Below, in pieces: positions 49,758 through 59,039 of a stretch of 64,000 nt of DNA; position 1 is the stretch's first letter; each line of letters opens with the position of its first letter. The notes beneath the pieces were generated by a model. The model was not told the DNA's origin, did not search any database, and was given only the letters and a program-made list of their open reading frames with translations. Origin of the DNA: Methylosinus trichosporium OB3b (GTDB lineage Bacteria; Pseudomonadota; Alphaproteobacteria; Rhizobiales; Beijerinckiaceae); contig NZ_CP023737.1 of assembly GCF_002752655.1 (NCBI RefSeq), positions 992,001 through 1,056,000 of the forward strand. Direction: 5' to 3'. The position numbers and the translations under genes were made by a program.

Positions 49758-51344
49758 ATGAATTGCCCGTCCGCCATCCCCGCGCCCGCGGACGCCGCGC
49801 GCGGCCCGCGCCAGCGCCGCAGCGACGGCCCGCATGTGCGCTTCAGCGTCGATCGCGCCGGCATGACCGCGGCCATGCGCAGCGACTGCCTGTCGACCGG
49901 CGCGGTCTCGCGTCCGCCGCGACGCCTGCGCTCGATCATTTTCGACACCGCCGCCGACGACCTCCGCCGGCAGAATATTCTGCTGCGCGGCTATGAGATG
50001 CACGGCGCCTCCTTCGTCGAGCTGAGCTGGAGCCGCCCGGCCGACGCCGCCGGCGCGCGCAGCACGATCGAATTGCGCGTGCCCTCGCTCGAGGTCGGAG
50101 AATTGCTCGGCTGCTCCGAGGATCTGCGCCGACAGATCGCCGACCGGCCGCTCGAAGCGCGTTGCATCGCCGAGACCGAGCGCCGCGAGCGGATGATCGA
50201 GCTCGCCGACGCGCGCGTGCGCGTGCGCTTCGAGGACGGCGCCCTCGATTATTGCGGCCGACGCGCCAGCTTTCACGAGCTCGAGCTCGCGCTCGTCGAG
50301 GGCGAGGAGGCGCGGCTTTGGCGGCTCGCCGCGGAGCTGGCGCGCCGCGCGCCGCTGCGCTGCCTGCCGACGAGCGCGGCCGAGATGGCGTTGCACGAGA
50401 TGGCGGGCGAGGAGATTCGCGCCGTCAAGACGAGGCGCGTGACGCTCACGCCCCGCGCCACGCTCGACGAGGCCATCGTCGCCATGGCCGGCGCCTGCCT
50501 CGACCATTTCCTCGCCAATTGGCCCGCGCTCGTGCATTCCCCGGCGCCGGAGGAGGCCATTCACCAGCTGCGCGTGGCGCTGCGGCGTCTGCGCGCCGGC
50601 CTCGGCCTGCTGAGGCGCGGCGTCGACAGCGAGGGGCTGCGGCGCGCGAGCGGGCGCGCCAAGGAAATTGCCGCGACCTTGGGCGAGGCGCGCAATCTCG
50701 ACGTGCTGAAGGACATGCTCGCCGACGGAGCGCTGGCGAAGGCGAAGGACGAGCCGAGCTATTATGCGCTGCTCGACGCCGTCGAATGCCGCAGGGCGGA
50801 GCGTCACGCCGCCGCGAAGGCGTTGATCGCCGCGCCGGAGACGACGCAATTCGCGCTCGACCTGCGCGCCACCCTCGCCGCGCGCGACTGGCGCCCCGCC
50901 GTGGCCGAAGGCGAGCATACGCTCGATCCGGCCGCGGCCGGCTCAGCGCGCGTCTTCGCGCTGCGTTCGCTCGACCGGCTGCATCGCAAGGCGATGAAGA
51001 AGGCGCGCGGCCTTGCCGAGCTGACGCCGCAGCAGCGCCACGGGGCGCGCATCGCCTTCAAGAAGGCGCGCTACGGCGCCGAATTCTTCGAGTCTCTGTT
51101 CGACTCCCCCTCCCGTGCGCGCAAATATCTGAAGCGCTCGGCGGCGCTGCAGGACGCGCTCGGCGCCGCCAATGACATGGCCGTGGCCGCCGATCTGCTG
51201 CGTGCGATCGGCGAGGAACAGCCCGCCGCCGCGCCGGCGAGCGCCTTCGCCGCCGGCTGGTGCGCCCATGCGCAAGAGGCCCGCACGGCCGACTGGCGCA
51301 GAATCGAGAAATCACTGAAGTCGCTGGAGCCGTTCTGGCGGTGA
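49758..51344 (+). CDS. CYTH-CHAD domain protein
   Basis: The 528-residue protein has an N-terminal CYTH (triphosphate tunnel) domain, about residues 25-220, with ELSWSRP and ELELALVEGE, and a C-terminal CHAD domain (residues 240-525) with conserved histidines such as EAIHQLRVALRRLRAGL and LDRLHRKAMKKA and PQQRHGARIAFKKARYGAEFF. CHAD domains bind polyphosphate; CYTH domains hydrolyse or bind triphosphates. In the CYTH part the usual EKKW-type start is not evident, so catalysis is uncertain. It probably stands alone; a repeat follows. Confidence 0.88.
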   Translation: MNCPSAIPAPADAARGPRQRRSDGPHVRFSVDRAGMTAAMRSDCLSTGAVSRPPRRLRSIIFDTAADDLRRQNILLRGYEMHGASFVELSWSRPADAAGARSTIELRVPSLEVGELLGCSEDLRRQIADRPLEARCIAETERRERMIELADARVRVRFEDGALDYCGRRASFHELELALVEGEEARLWRLAAELARRAPLRCLPTSAAEMALHEMAGEEIRAVKTRRVTLTPRATLDEAIVAMAGACLDHFLANWPALVHSPAPEEAIHQLRVALRRLRAGLGLLRRGVDSEGLRRASGRAKEIAATLGEARNLDVLKDMLADGALAKAKDEPSYYALLDAVECRRAERHAAAKALIAAPETTQFALDLRATLAARDWRPAVAEGEHTLDPAAAGSARVFALRSLDRLHRKAMKKARGLAELTPQQRHGARIAFKKARYGAEFFESLFDSPSRARKYLKRSAALQDALGAANDMAVAADLLRAIGEEQPAAAPASAFAAGWCAHAQEARTADWRRIEKSLKSLEPFWR

Positions 51345-51352
51345 TCGCGCAA

Positions 51353-51416
51353 GAGCGAGCCTGAAGGCTCGCGGTCCAGGGGCCGCGGGCTTGGACCGCG
51401 AGCCTTCAGGCTCGCA
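51353..51416. repeat. Family A palindromic repeat, two-armed copy
   Basis: Consensus arms with GGTCC/GGACC lie about 10 bases after the CYTH-CHAD stop. Confidence 0.85.
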
Positions 51417-51514
51417 TCACTCGCGAAGAGGCCGAGGCTCGGCGCGCGCCCTTTCGCGCGGGCGCGCGAAGGCCTATGCAGCGGCGGGCCCACACTTCTT
51501 CCGAGACGCAACAC

Positions 51515-53599
51515 ATGAATGTCCTCCTCATCGGCTCCGGCGGGCGCGAGCATGCGATCGCGCTGACGCTCGCCCGCAGCCCTTCGCTGACGCGCCTCTA
51601 CATCGCTCCCGGAAATCCGGGGATGGCCGAGGTCGGGAAGATCGTCGCGCTGGACGCCGCCGATCATGCGAGCGTCGCCCGCTTCTGCGCGGAGCAGGAC
51701 ATCGGCCTCGTCGTCGTCGGCCCCGAGCAGCCGCTCGTCGACGGCCTCGCCGATGTGTTGCGCACGGCCGGCGTCGCCGTGTTCGGCCCGTCCAAGGCGG
51801 CGGCGCGGCTCGAGGGGTCCAAGGGCTTCGTCAAGGATCTCTGCCGCGCCCACGCCATCCCCACCGCCGATTATGCGCGCTTTTCCGACAAGGACGCGGC
51901 GCTCGCGCATGTTCGCTCGCACGGCGCGCCGATCGTCGTGAAGGCCGACGGGCTCGCGGCCGGCAAGGGCGTCGTCGTCGCCGAGACGCTGGAAGAGGCG
52001 GAGCGCGCCGTCGAGGCAATGTTCGCCGGCGCCTTCGGCGCATCGGGCGCCGAGGTGGTGATCGAGGAGAAGCTCGAGGGCGAGGAGCTGTCCTTCTTCG
52101 CGATCTGCGACGGCGCCCGCGCGCTCCCCTTCGCCTCGGCGCAGGATCACAAGCGTGTCGGCGAAAGCGACACCGGGCCCAACACCGGCGGCATGGGGGC
52201 CTATTCGCCGGCGCCGGCGGCGACCGCCGAGGTGGAAGCGCAGATCATGAGCCGCATCGTCGCGCCGACGCTCGCGGCGATGCGCGAGATGGGCGCGCCC
52301 TTCTCCGGCGTCTTGTTCGCCGGGCTGATGCTGACGCGGGATGGGCCGAAGCTGATCGAGTTCAATGTCCGCTTCGGCGATCCGGAGACGCAGGCGATGC
52401 TGCCGCGGCTCGAGGATGATCTGCTGGAGCTGATGCGCGCCGCAGCGGCAGGCGCGCTGCCGACGCGAAGGCCGCGCTTCTCGCCGCGCGTCGCGTTGAC
52501 CGTGGTGCTGGCGGCGCGGGGTTATCCGGGAACGCCGCTGACGGGAACCGAAATCCGTGGGCTCGAACGCGCGGGCGCGCTCGAAGGGGTCGTCGTCACT
52601 CATGCAGGGACGCGCCGCGACGGCGCGCGGCTTCTCGCAGCGGGCGGGCGCGTGCTGAACGTCACCGCTCTCGCCGACACGGTGAGCGAGGCGCAACGCC
52701 GCGCCTATGCGGGCGTCGACGCGATCGACTGGCCGGAAGGATTCTGCCGCCGCGACATCGGCTGGCGCGCTGCGGCGCGCGAGCGCGCGGGCGCCGACAA
52801 GATCACGCCCGCTCTCGCCGGCGTGCCGGAGACCATGCTGTGGACGCTGCACAATCGCGCCGGCGAGGCGATGCGCTCGGACGGCGTGCTGAAGGACGCC
52901 AAGACGCTCGAGATCTATCGCGCGCTCGATTATGATTACGAAGGCGCTTTCGGGCCTGCGACGCCGTCGCACGCCGCGCGCGCCGCCTTCTTCGACGAGG
53001 AGCTGCGCGGCTTTCTCGCCACGCATCCCGATGGCGTCATCGTCAATCTCGGCGAGGGCCTGGAGACGCATCGCTATCGCGTCGGCGGCGCCGACGCGCT
53101 GTGGATCACCGTCGACCTTCCCGAATCGATCGCCATCCGCGAGCGCTTCATCGCGCCCGACGATCATCATCTCCATATCGCGATGAGCGCACTCGACCGC
53201 CGCTGGTTCGACGCGGTTCCGCCGGGACGGCCGGTCTACATCACCGCGCAAGGACTGCTGATGTATCTGCCGCCGCAGGAGGTGGCGTCGCTGATCGCAG
53301 ATATGGCGCAGCGCTTTCCCGGCGCGTCCTTCTGCTTCGATCATGTGCCGCGCTGGCTCTCGAAGCAGACGCTCGAAGGCTATAAGCCGGGGCCGAATTT
53401 CACCGTGCCGCATATGCCCTGGGGCCTCAACCGCAGCGAGATCGCGCCGGCCCTGCGCGACTGGGCCGGGATCGAGCAGGTCGAGACCTTCGATTACCGG
53501 CTCTATCGCGGATGGCGCGGGCTCATCTTCGGCTGGCTGTCGCAGCTGCCCTTCGCACGCGAGCGTCTCCCCGCGATCACGCGCGCGGCGTTCCTATAG
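51515..53599 (+). CDS. purD: Phosphoribosylamine-glycine ligase PurD fused to an LCM-family methyltransferase
   Basis: Residues 1-423 are a full Pur[74 protein letters not shown] and the normal end [14 protein letters not shown]. After a short linker (RAGADK) the frame continues as a second enzyme, residues 429-694: [36 protein letters not shown] (SAM-binding), [29 protein letters not shown]. This is a leucine carboxyl methyltransferase/TcmP-type O-methyltransferase. Both parts are complete. PurD catalyses step two of purine synthesis. The methyltransferase substrate is unknown. The start at 51515 matches PurD N-termini. Confidence 0.92.
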   Translation: MNVLLIGSGGREHAIALTLARSPSLTRLYIAPGNPGMAEVGKIVALDAADHASVARFCAEQDIGLVVVGPEQPLVDGLADVLRTAGVAVFGPSKAAARLEGSKGFVKDLCRAHAIPTADYARFSDKDAALAHVRSHGAPIVVKADGLAAGKGVVVAETLEEAERAVEAMFAGAFGASGAEVVIEEKLEGEELSFFAICDGARALPFASAQDHKRVGESDTGPNTGGMGAYSPAPAATAEVEAQIMSRIVAPTLAAMREMGAPFSGVLFAGLMLTRDGPKLIEFNVRFGDPETQAMLPRLEDDLLELMRAAAAGALPTRRPRFSPRVALTVVLAARGYPGTPLTGTEIRGLERAGALEGVVVTHAGTRRDGARLLAAGGRVLNVTALADTVSEAQRRAYAGVDAIDWPEGFCRRDIGWRAAARERAGADKITPALAGVPETMLWTLHNRAGEAMRSDGVLKDAKTLEIYRALDYDYEGAFGPATPSHAARAAFFDEELRGFLATHPDGVIVNLGEGLETHRYRVGGADALWITVDLPESIAIRERFIAPDDHHLHIAMSALDRRWFDAVPPGRPVYITAQGLLMYLPPQEVASLIADMAQRFPGASFCFDHVPRWLSKQTLEGYKPGPNFTVPHMPWGLNRSEIAPALRDWAGIEQVETFDYRLYRGWRGLIFGWLSQLPFARERLPAITRAAFL

Positions 53600-53606
53600 A
53601 GATTCA

Positions 53607-53626
53607 GAGCGCGAGGCCAGCCTCGC
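53607..53626 (+). terminator. Possible terminator after purD
   Basis: GCGCGAGGC and GCCTCGCGC form a 9-bp hairpin with a two-base centre, eight bases past the stop. It has no T tract, so it may also be a repeat arm. Confidence 0.5.
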
Positions 53627-53743
53627 GCAAGCGTCGCGCCGTTAGCCTGCGGCGATCCGCGCGTCGCCGGTCCGGCGCGAGGAGCGGAGCGTTTGTGGCC
53701 CGCGGCTCGTCGCGCGCGCCGACGCCCGAGCAGCGGGGCTCCC

Positions 53744-56700
53744 ATGTCGGTCATCTCCTCCCTCACCACTTGGCAGGTCGCCCATCTCACGACGACCATC
53801 ATGCGCCAGCTCGACACGGAGGATATCGAAGCCTTCTCCACCTCGCAGATCGCCGCGCTGACCGCGACGCAGCTCAACAATCTCTCGACCACCAATCTCG
53901 AAACGATGTCTTCGACGCAGGTGGCGGCGCTCTCGCGCGCCGCGCTGATGGGGCTCTCGCTCGGACAATTCGAGGTGTTGGCCGCGGACGATCTTTCCGC
54001 CTTCACGACGACGCAGATGGCCGCGCTGACGTCCACTGAAGTCAATGACCTCACCACGACGCAAGTCCACTCGCTCGCCGACACGCAGCTCGCGGCGCTG
54101 GCCGCGTCGCAGATCGGCGCCTTGTCGACGACGCAGCTCGCCAATCTCACGACGACGCAGATCGGCGCGCTGTCGACGACGCAGGCGCGCAGCCTTACCT
54201 CGACGCAGCTCAATGCGCTGTCGCTCGATCAGATCATCGCGCTCACCGTCGGCAATCTCTCGGCCGGCCAGATCGCGAAGCTCGACGCGACCGAGGTCGA
54301 CAATCTGACGACGACGCAGCTCGCCTCGCTGGGCGCGACGCAGATCGCCGCTCTGTCGACGACCGCGATCAACAGCCTCACCGTCGACGATCTGCAGTCT
54401 TTGACCACGACGCAGACGGCGCGACTCGCGGCGTCACAAATCACCGCGCTCACCACGACGCAGCTCGCCAATCTCACCACCACGCAGCTCGCAGCATTGA
54501 CGACCACGCAGGTTCGCAGCCTCACGCAGACGCAGCTCACCAGCATGACGGCGACGCGGATGCAATCATTGTCTGTCGCCGGCTTCTCCTATGCGCAGAT
54601 CGCCAATCTCTCGACCACCGCTTTCGGCAATCTCTCCACGGATCAGATCGCCGCTTTCTCGGCGACGCAGATCGGCGCCTTGTCGACGACCGCGCTCAAC
54701 GGCCTGGAAGCGACGCTTCTGCAATCGTTGACGACGACGCAGGCCGCAGCGCTCACCGCAGCGCAGGTCGCCGGACTCACCTCGACACAGATCGACAATC
54801 TCACGACGACGCAGCTCGGCGCATTGACGACCGTGCAAGCGCGCGCGCTCACGACGACGCAGCTCGGCGCCATGTCCGCGACCGAGATCGAAGCGCTGCC
54901 GGCCACGCGGCTCTCGGCCGCGCAAATCACCGCCCTCACCGCGGACGGGCGGGGCGAGCTCTCCGCGACTCAGCTCGCGGCGCTCGTGACGACGCAGATG
55001 TCCGCGCTGACGAGCACATTCCTCAACGCGCTCGCGACCACCGAGATTCAGGCGTTCACGGCGACGCAGGCGGCGGCGCTGACCGCCGTGCAGATCGGCG
55101 CGCTGGGAACGGATACGCTGCACAGATTGTCGACGTCGCAGCTCGCCGATCTGACGACGACGCAGACGCGCGCGCTGACGAAAACCCAGATCGCCGCGCT
55201 GACGACGACCGAGGTGCAGGCGCTGCCGGCCGAACGCCTCTCCTCCGCGCAGATCGCCGCCGCCGACGCCGATACGCTGGCGCGGTTCTCGACCACGCAA
55301 TTTTCCACGCTGACCTCCACGCAGATCGCCGCTCTGACCTCGACGCAGCTCGATTCGTTCACGACCACTCGCATCGCCGCGCTGACGACGACGCAGACGA
55401 GCGGATTCGGCGCGGCGCAGCTCGCCTCGCTCGACACCAGGCAGATCGGCGCGCTCGCCGCGACGCAAATGTCGGCGCTGGCGTCGCGCGCGCTCACCGG
55501 CCTCGTCGACACGCAAGTGGAGGCGCTTACGCAGACCCAGCTCGCAGCGCTCTCGACCACGCAGATCGCCGGCCTTTCGGTCACCGGGATCAGCGGCCTC
55601 ACCAGCGATCAGATCGACGGCCTCGCCTCGAGCCAGCTCGACGCTCTGACCGCCGCGCAGCTGCGCGCGCTCAACGAGACGCAGATCGCCGCCTTCGGCC
55701 CGGATCAGTTCGCCGCGCTCACGACGAACGATATTTCCGCCTTCACCTCGTCACAGCTCGATGATTTCTCGGCGACGCAGCTCGACGCGCTGACGACGGC
55801 GCAATTCGCCGCGCTCGCCTCTTCCGCGCTCGCCGGCCTCTCGACGCAGCAGATCGCCGGCGTCTCCACGACGCAAATCGCGGTAATGTCGACGACGCAA
55901 CTCAAGAGCCTCTCCGCCGATCAGCTCGGGGCCTTGACCGCGTCACAACTCGCGGTGCTGCAGACGACGCAAATCTCGGCGTTCTCGTCGACCGCCGTCG
56001 CCGGACTCTCGGCGACCGAGGCCGCCGCGCTCACGACGCGACAAATCGGCTCGCTGACATCGACGCAGCTCGCGGCGATGGCGGAGACGCAGATCGCGGC
56101 GCTCTCGACGACGCAGGTGAGCGCGCTGGCGTCGACGGCGCTGGTCGGCATCGGGACGACGCAAATCCGTGCGCTGACAACCACGCAGCTCGGCGCGCTC
56201 ACCACGACGCAGATCGCCGCCATCGGAGCGGCCGCCTTCAGCGCCATGTCGACCACCGACATAGCGACGCTGTCGACGACGCAGATCGGCGCCGTGACGG
56301 CGACGCAGCTGCGCGCCCTCGCGGACACGCAGATCGCCGCGCTCGGGGAGTCGCAGCTCACCGCGTTCACGACGACGCAGATGGCGGCGCTGTCGACGGC
56401 CGGCCTCGGCGGATTGTCGAGCACGGACATCGCCACGCTCAGCGTCACGCAGATCGGCGCCCTGGCGACGACGCAGATGGCGGCGCTGGTCGACACGCAG
56501 CTCGCCGCGCTCACATCGACGCAGATCGCCGCTCTGTCCTCACGCCAGATCTCCGGCCTCTCGTCGGACGCGATTTCGAGCCTTTCGACGAGCGTTCTGA
56601 CGACGCTGACGACGACGCAATTGCGCGGCCTCGCCGCCACGCAGATCGGCGCCCTGACGACATCGCAGATCGGCGCGCTGACGACGACGCAGCTCACCGC

Positions 56701-59026
56701 GCTGACGACGACGGAGATCGGCGGACTGACTTCCACACAGGCGGCGGCGCTGACGACAACAGAGATCGGCGCGCTGACGACGACGCAGATTTCCGCGCTC
56801 GGCTACGCCGCCGTCGGCGCGCTGAACACGACCGTCGTCGCGGGCCTCTCGACGACGCAGCTGCGCGCGCTCACCTCCACGCAGATGAATGCCCTCGGCG
56901 CGACGCAGATCGCCGCGCTCGGCCTCGATCAGCTCGCGGCTCTGACGAGCACGCAAATCACCGGCCTCTCGACCACGGCCGTCGCCGCCTTGACGACTAG
57001 CGCCATCGACGCGCTGGCGACGACACAGCTGCGCGCGATGGCCTCCATTCAGCTCGGCGCCGTGACCACGACCGGGCTCTCCGCCCTCACGACCGCCGAT
57101 GTCGCGGCGCTGACGACGACCGAGCTCGGCGGACTGACGCAGACACAGCTCGCAAGCCTCGCCGCGACGCAATTCGACGCGTTCGCCACGACGCAGCTCG
57201 CCGTGCTCTCGACCAGCGCGATCGCCGGCCTGACGGCGACACGGATCGCGGCTCTGGCCTCGACGCAGATCGGCGCGCTGACCGCAACGCAGATCGGCGC
57301 GCTCGCCACGACCCAGATCGACGCGATGACAACGACGGAAATCGCATCGCTCACCGCGACGCAGTCGCGCGGCCTCGTCTCGACCCAGATCGGCGAGCTC
57401 AGCGCGACGCAGATCGCCGCGCTGACGACGACGACGATCCGCGCGTTGACGTCGACCGCCATTGCTGGACTCGCGGCGACGCAGATCGGCCTCTTCTCCA
57501 CCACTCAGCTCGCCAATGTCACCTCGACGCAGATCGCCGCGCTCTCGACCACGGCCGTCGCCGGGCTGACGCCGGAAGAGGTCGGCGCGCTGACGACGAC
57601 GCAGTTCCGCAGCCTCGCCGCCACCGGAATCGCGGCGCTGACGACGACGCAGATCGGCGCGCTCACATCGGAGCAGATCGGCCAGCTCGTCACGACGCAG
57701 CTCGCCGGGTTGACGGCGACGCAAATGGGCGCCTTCTCGACGACACAGCTAGCCCTTCTGACGACGACGCAGATCGGCGCGCTGACGAGCGACGCCATCG
57801 GCGGATTGACTCAGACCGACGTCGGGGCGCTCACGACCACGCAGTTCTCCGCGCTCTCGGCCGCGCAGATCGGCGGCTTCACCACGATTGGCGTCGCCGG
57901 CCTCACGACGACGCGCATCGGGGCGCTCGCCAGCACGCAGCTCGCCGCCTTCTCCTCGACCGCGATCGGCGCCTTCGACACGACGCAATTCGATTCGCTG
58001 ACGACGACGCAGCTCAAGCAGCTCACCGCGTTCGAGCTCGGTGGATTGACCTCGACACAGGTCGCCACGCTCGACTCCACTGATCTGCAAGCGCTCTCCG
58101 CCGCGCAGATCGCCGCGCTCTCCTCGACCGGAGTCTCCGGCTTGGTCGTCACGCAGATCGCCGCGCTCTCCGCCACTCAGTCCGCCGCCTTGACGGCAAC
58201 GCAGATCGCCGCGCTCTTGCCGACGGCGATCGCCGGTCTCGATCCATCGGAGCTCGCCGCGCTGACGACGACGCAATTCTCCAGCATTTCGGCCACCGCC
58301 TTCGGGGCGCTGACGACGGCGCAATTGGCGAGCCTCGCCACGACGCAGATCGCGCTGCTGTCGACCACGGAGATGAGCGGCTTCACGGCGACCCAGACGG
58401 CGACGCTGTCGTCGACGCAGTTTTCCGCGCTGGCGGCGACGCAGATCGGCGCGCTGTCGAGCGACGGAATCGCCGGGCTGACCACGACGCAGATCGCGAC
58501 GCTCACCACGACGCAATTTACCGGACTGGAAACGACGCAGATCAGCGCGCTGACGGCGACGCAGGCGCAAGCGCTCACCACCACCGAGATCCAGGCATTG
58601 ACGGCGGTCCAGCTCTCCGGCCTGATCCGCGAGCAGCTGCGCGCGCTGACGACGACGCAGCTCGGCGCTCTCGACACCACGCAAGTGGCCGCGCTCGCGA
58701 CGACGCAGATCGTCGATCTGACGACGACGTCGCTCTCCGCTCTCACCAGCGCGCAATTTTCAGCGCTGACCTCGACCCAGGTCGGCGCGCTGACGACGCA
58801 GCAGCTCAACAATCTCGAAGCGACGACCTTGTCGTCCTTCTCCGGCCGCCAGCTCTCGGGACTGACGACGACGCAGGTCGCGGCCTTCTCGACGACGGCG
58901 ATCGCGGCGCTGACCACCACCGAGCTCGAGGCGCTGAACGGCAATCAGGTGGCGGCGTTCACGACGACGCAGCTCGCGAGCATGACCACTGCGCAGATCG
59001 ACGCGCTCGCGCAGGCGGTGTCGTGA
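53744..59026 (+). CDS. Giant octapeptide-repeat protein, unknown function
   Basis: The 1760-residue protein is six residues (MSVISS) followed by eight-residue repeats to the end (closing LAQAVS). The consensus is L-T/S-T-T-Q-I/L-x-A, as in LTTTQIGALTTTQLAA. By my reading there are 216 octads, with four five-residue units (LTVGN 167-171, LSVAG 276-280, LPATR 385-389, LPAER 494-498). The last 157 octads run without any insertion or deletion. Charge is low and aromatic residues and Cys are nearly absent. No signal peptide is seen, so a type I or other non-Sec route would be needed for export. Some octads lack TQ (such as LASRALTG). I do not recognise the family. TonB lies next, on the other strand. 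Confidence 0.92.
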   Translation: MSVISSLTTWQVAHLTTTIMRQLDTEDIEAFSTSQIAALTATQLNNLSTTNLETMSSTQVAALSRAALMGLSLGQFEVLAADDLSAFTTTQMAALTSTEVNDLTTTQVHSLADTQLAALAASQIGALSTTQLANLTTTQIGALSTTQARSLTSTQLNALSLDQIIALTVGNLSAGQIAKLDATEVDNLTTTQLASLGATQIAALSTTAINSLTVDDLQSLTTTQTARLAASQITALTTTQLANLTTTQLAALTTTQVRSLTQTQLTSMTATRMQSLSVAGFSYAQIANLSTTAFGNLSTDQIAAFSATQIGALSTTALNGLEATLLQSLTTTQAAALTAAQVAGLTSTQIDNLTTTQLGALTTVQARALTTTQLGAMSATEIEALPATRLSAAQITALTADGRGELSATQLAALVTTQMSALTSTFLNALATTEIQAFTATQAAALTAVQIGALGTDTLHRLSTSQLADLTTTQTRALTKTQIAALTTTEVQALPAERLSSAQIAAADADTLARFSTTQFSTLTSTQIAALTSTQLDSFTTTRIAALTTTQTSGFGAAQLASLDTRQIGALAATQMSALASRALTGLVDTQVEALTQTQLAALSTTQIAGLSVTGISGLTSDQIDGLASSQLDALTAAQLRALNETQIAAFGPDQFAALTTNDISAFTSSQLDDFSATQLDALTTAQFAALASSALAGLSTQQIAGVSTTQIAVMSTTQLKSLSADQLGALTASQLAVLQTTQISAFSSTAVAGLSATEAAALTTRQIGSLTSTQLAAMAETQIAALSTTQVSALASTALVGIGTTQIRALTTTQLGALTTTQIAAIGAAAFSAMSTTDIATLSTTQIGAVTATQLRALADTQIAALGESQLTAFTTTQMAALSTAGLGGLSSTDIATLSVTQIGALATTQMAALVDTQLAALTSTQIAALSSRQISGLSSDAISSLSTSVLTTLTTTQLRGLAATQIGALTTSQIGALTTTQLTALTTTEIGGLTSTQAAALTTTEIGALTTTQISALGYAAVGALNTTVVAGLSTTQLRALTSTQMNALGATQIAALGLDQLAALTSTQITGLSTTAVAALTTSAIDALATTQLRAMASIQLGAVTTTGLSALTTADVAALTTTELGGLTQTQLASLAATQFDAFATTQLAVLSTSAIAGLTATRIAALASTQIGALTATQIGALATTQIDAMTTTEIASLTATQSRGLVSTQIGELSATQIAALTTTTIRALTSTAIAGLAATQIGLFSTTQLANVTSTQIAALSTTAVAGLTPEEVGALTTTQFRSLAATGIAALTTTQIGALTSEQIGQLVTTQLAGLTATQMGAFSTTQLALLTTTQIGALTSDAIGGLTQTDVGALTTTQFSALSAAQIGGFTTIGVAGLTTTRIGALASTQLAAFSSTAIGAFDTTQFDSLTTTQLKQLTAFELGGLTSTQVATLDSTDLQALSAAQIAALSSTGVSGLVVTQIAALSATQSAALTATQIAALLPTAIAGLDPSELAALTTTQFSSISATAFGALTTAQLASLATTQIALLSTTEMSGFTATQTATLSSTQFSALAATQIGALSSDGIAGLTTTQIATLTTTQFTGLETTQISALTATQAQALTTTEIQALTAVQLSGLIREQLRALTTTQLGALDTTQVAALATTQIVDLTTTSLSALTSAQFSALTSTQVGALTTQQLNNLEATTLSSFSGRQLSGLTTTQVAAFSTTAIAALTTTELEALNGNQVAAFTTTQLASMTTAQIDALAQAVS
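54257..55237 (+). repeat. Three tandem 327-bp super-repeats inside the octad gene
   Basis: Each unit is 13 octads plus a pentamer (109 residues, 327 bp): 54257-54583, 54584-54910 and 54911-55237. Octad 1 is S-x-A-Q-I-like in all (LSAGQIAK, FSYAQIAN, LSAAQITA), and octad 5 has S-T-T-A/F-type (LSTTAINS, LSTTALNG, LTSTFLNA). These are degenerate protein repeats, not recent DNA copies. Confidence 0.85.
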
Positions 59027-59039
59027 GACGAGCGCGACG

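Noticed and set aside
53744..59026. Long minus-strand frames opposite the octad gene, rich in Arg and Gly or in Val, Ser and Cys
   Set aside because: They are the reverse reading of the 24-base repeat, show no start signals, and vanish where the plus-strand repeat ends.
53744..59026. CRISPR array
   Set aside because: The 24-base period is continuous coding repeat without unique spacers, and codons vary at third positions as in a gene.
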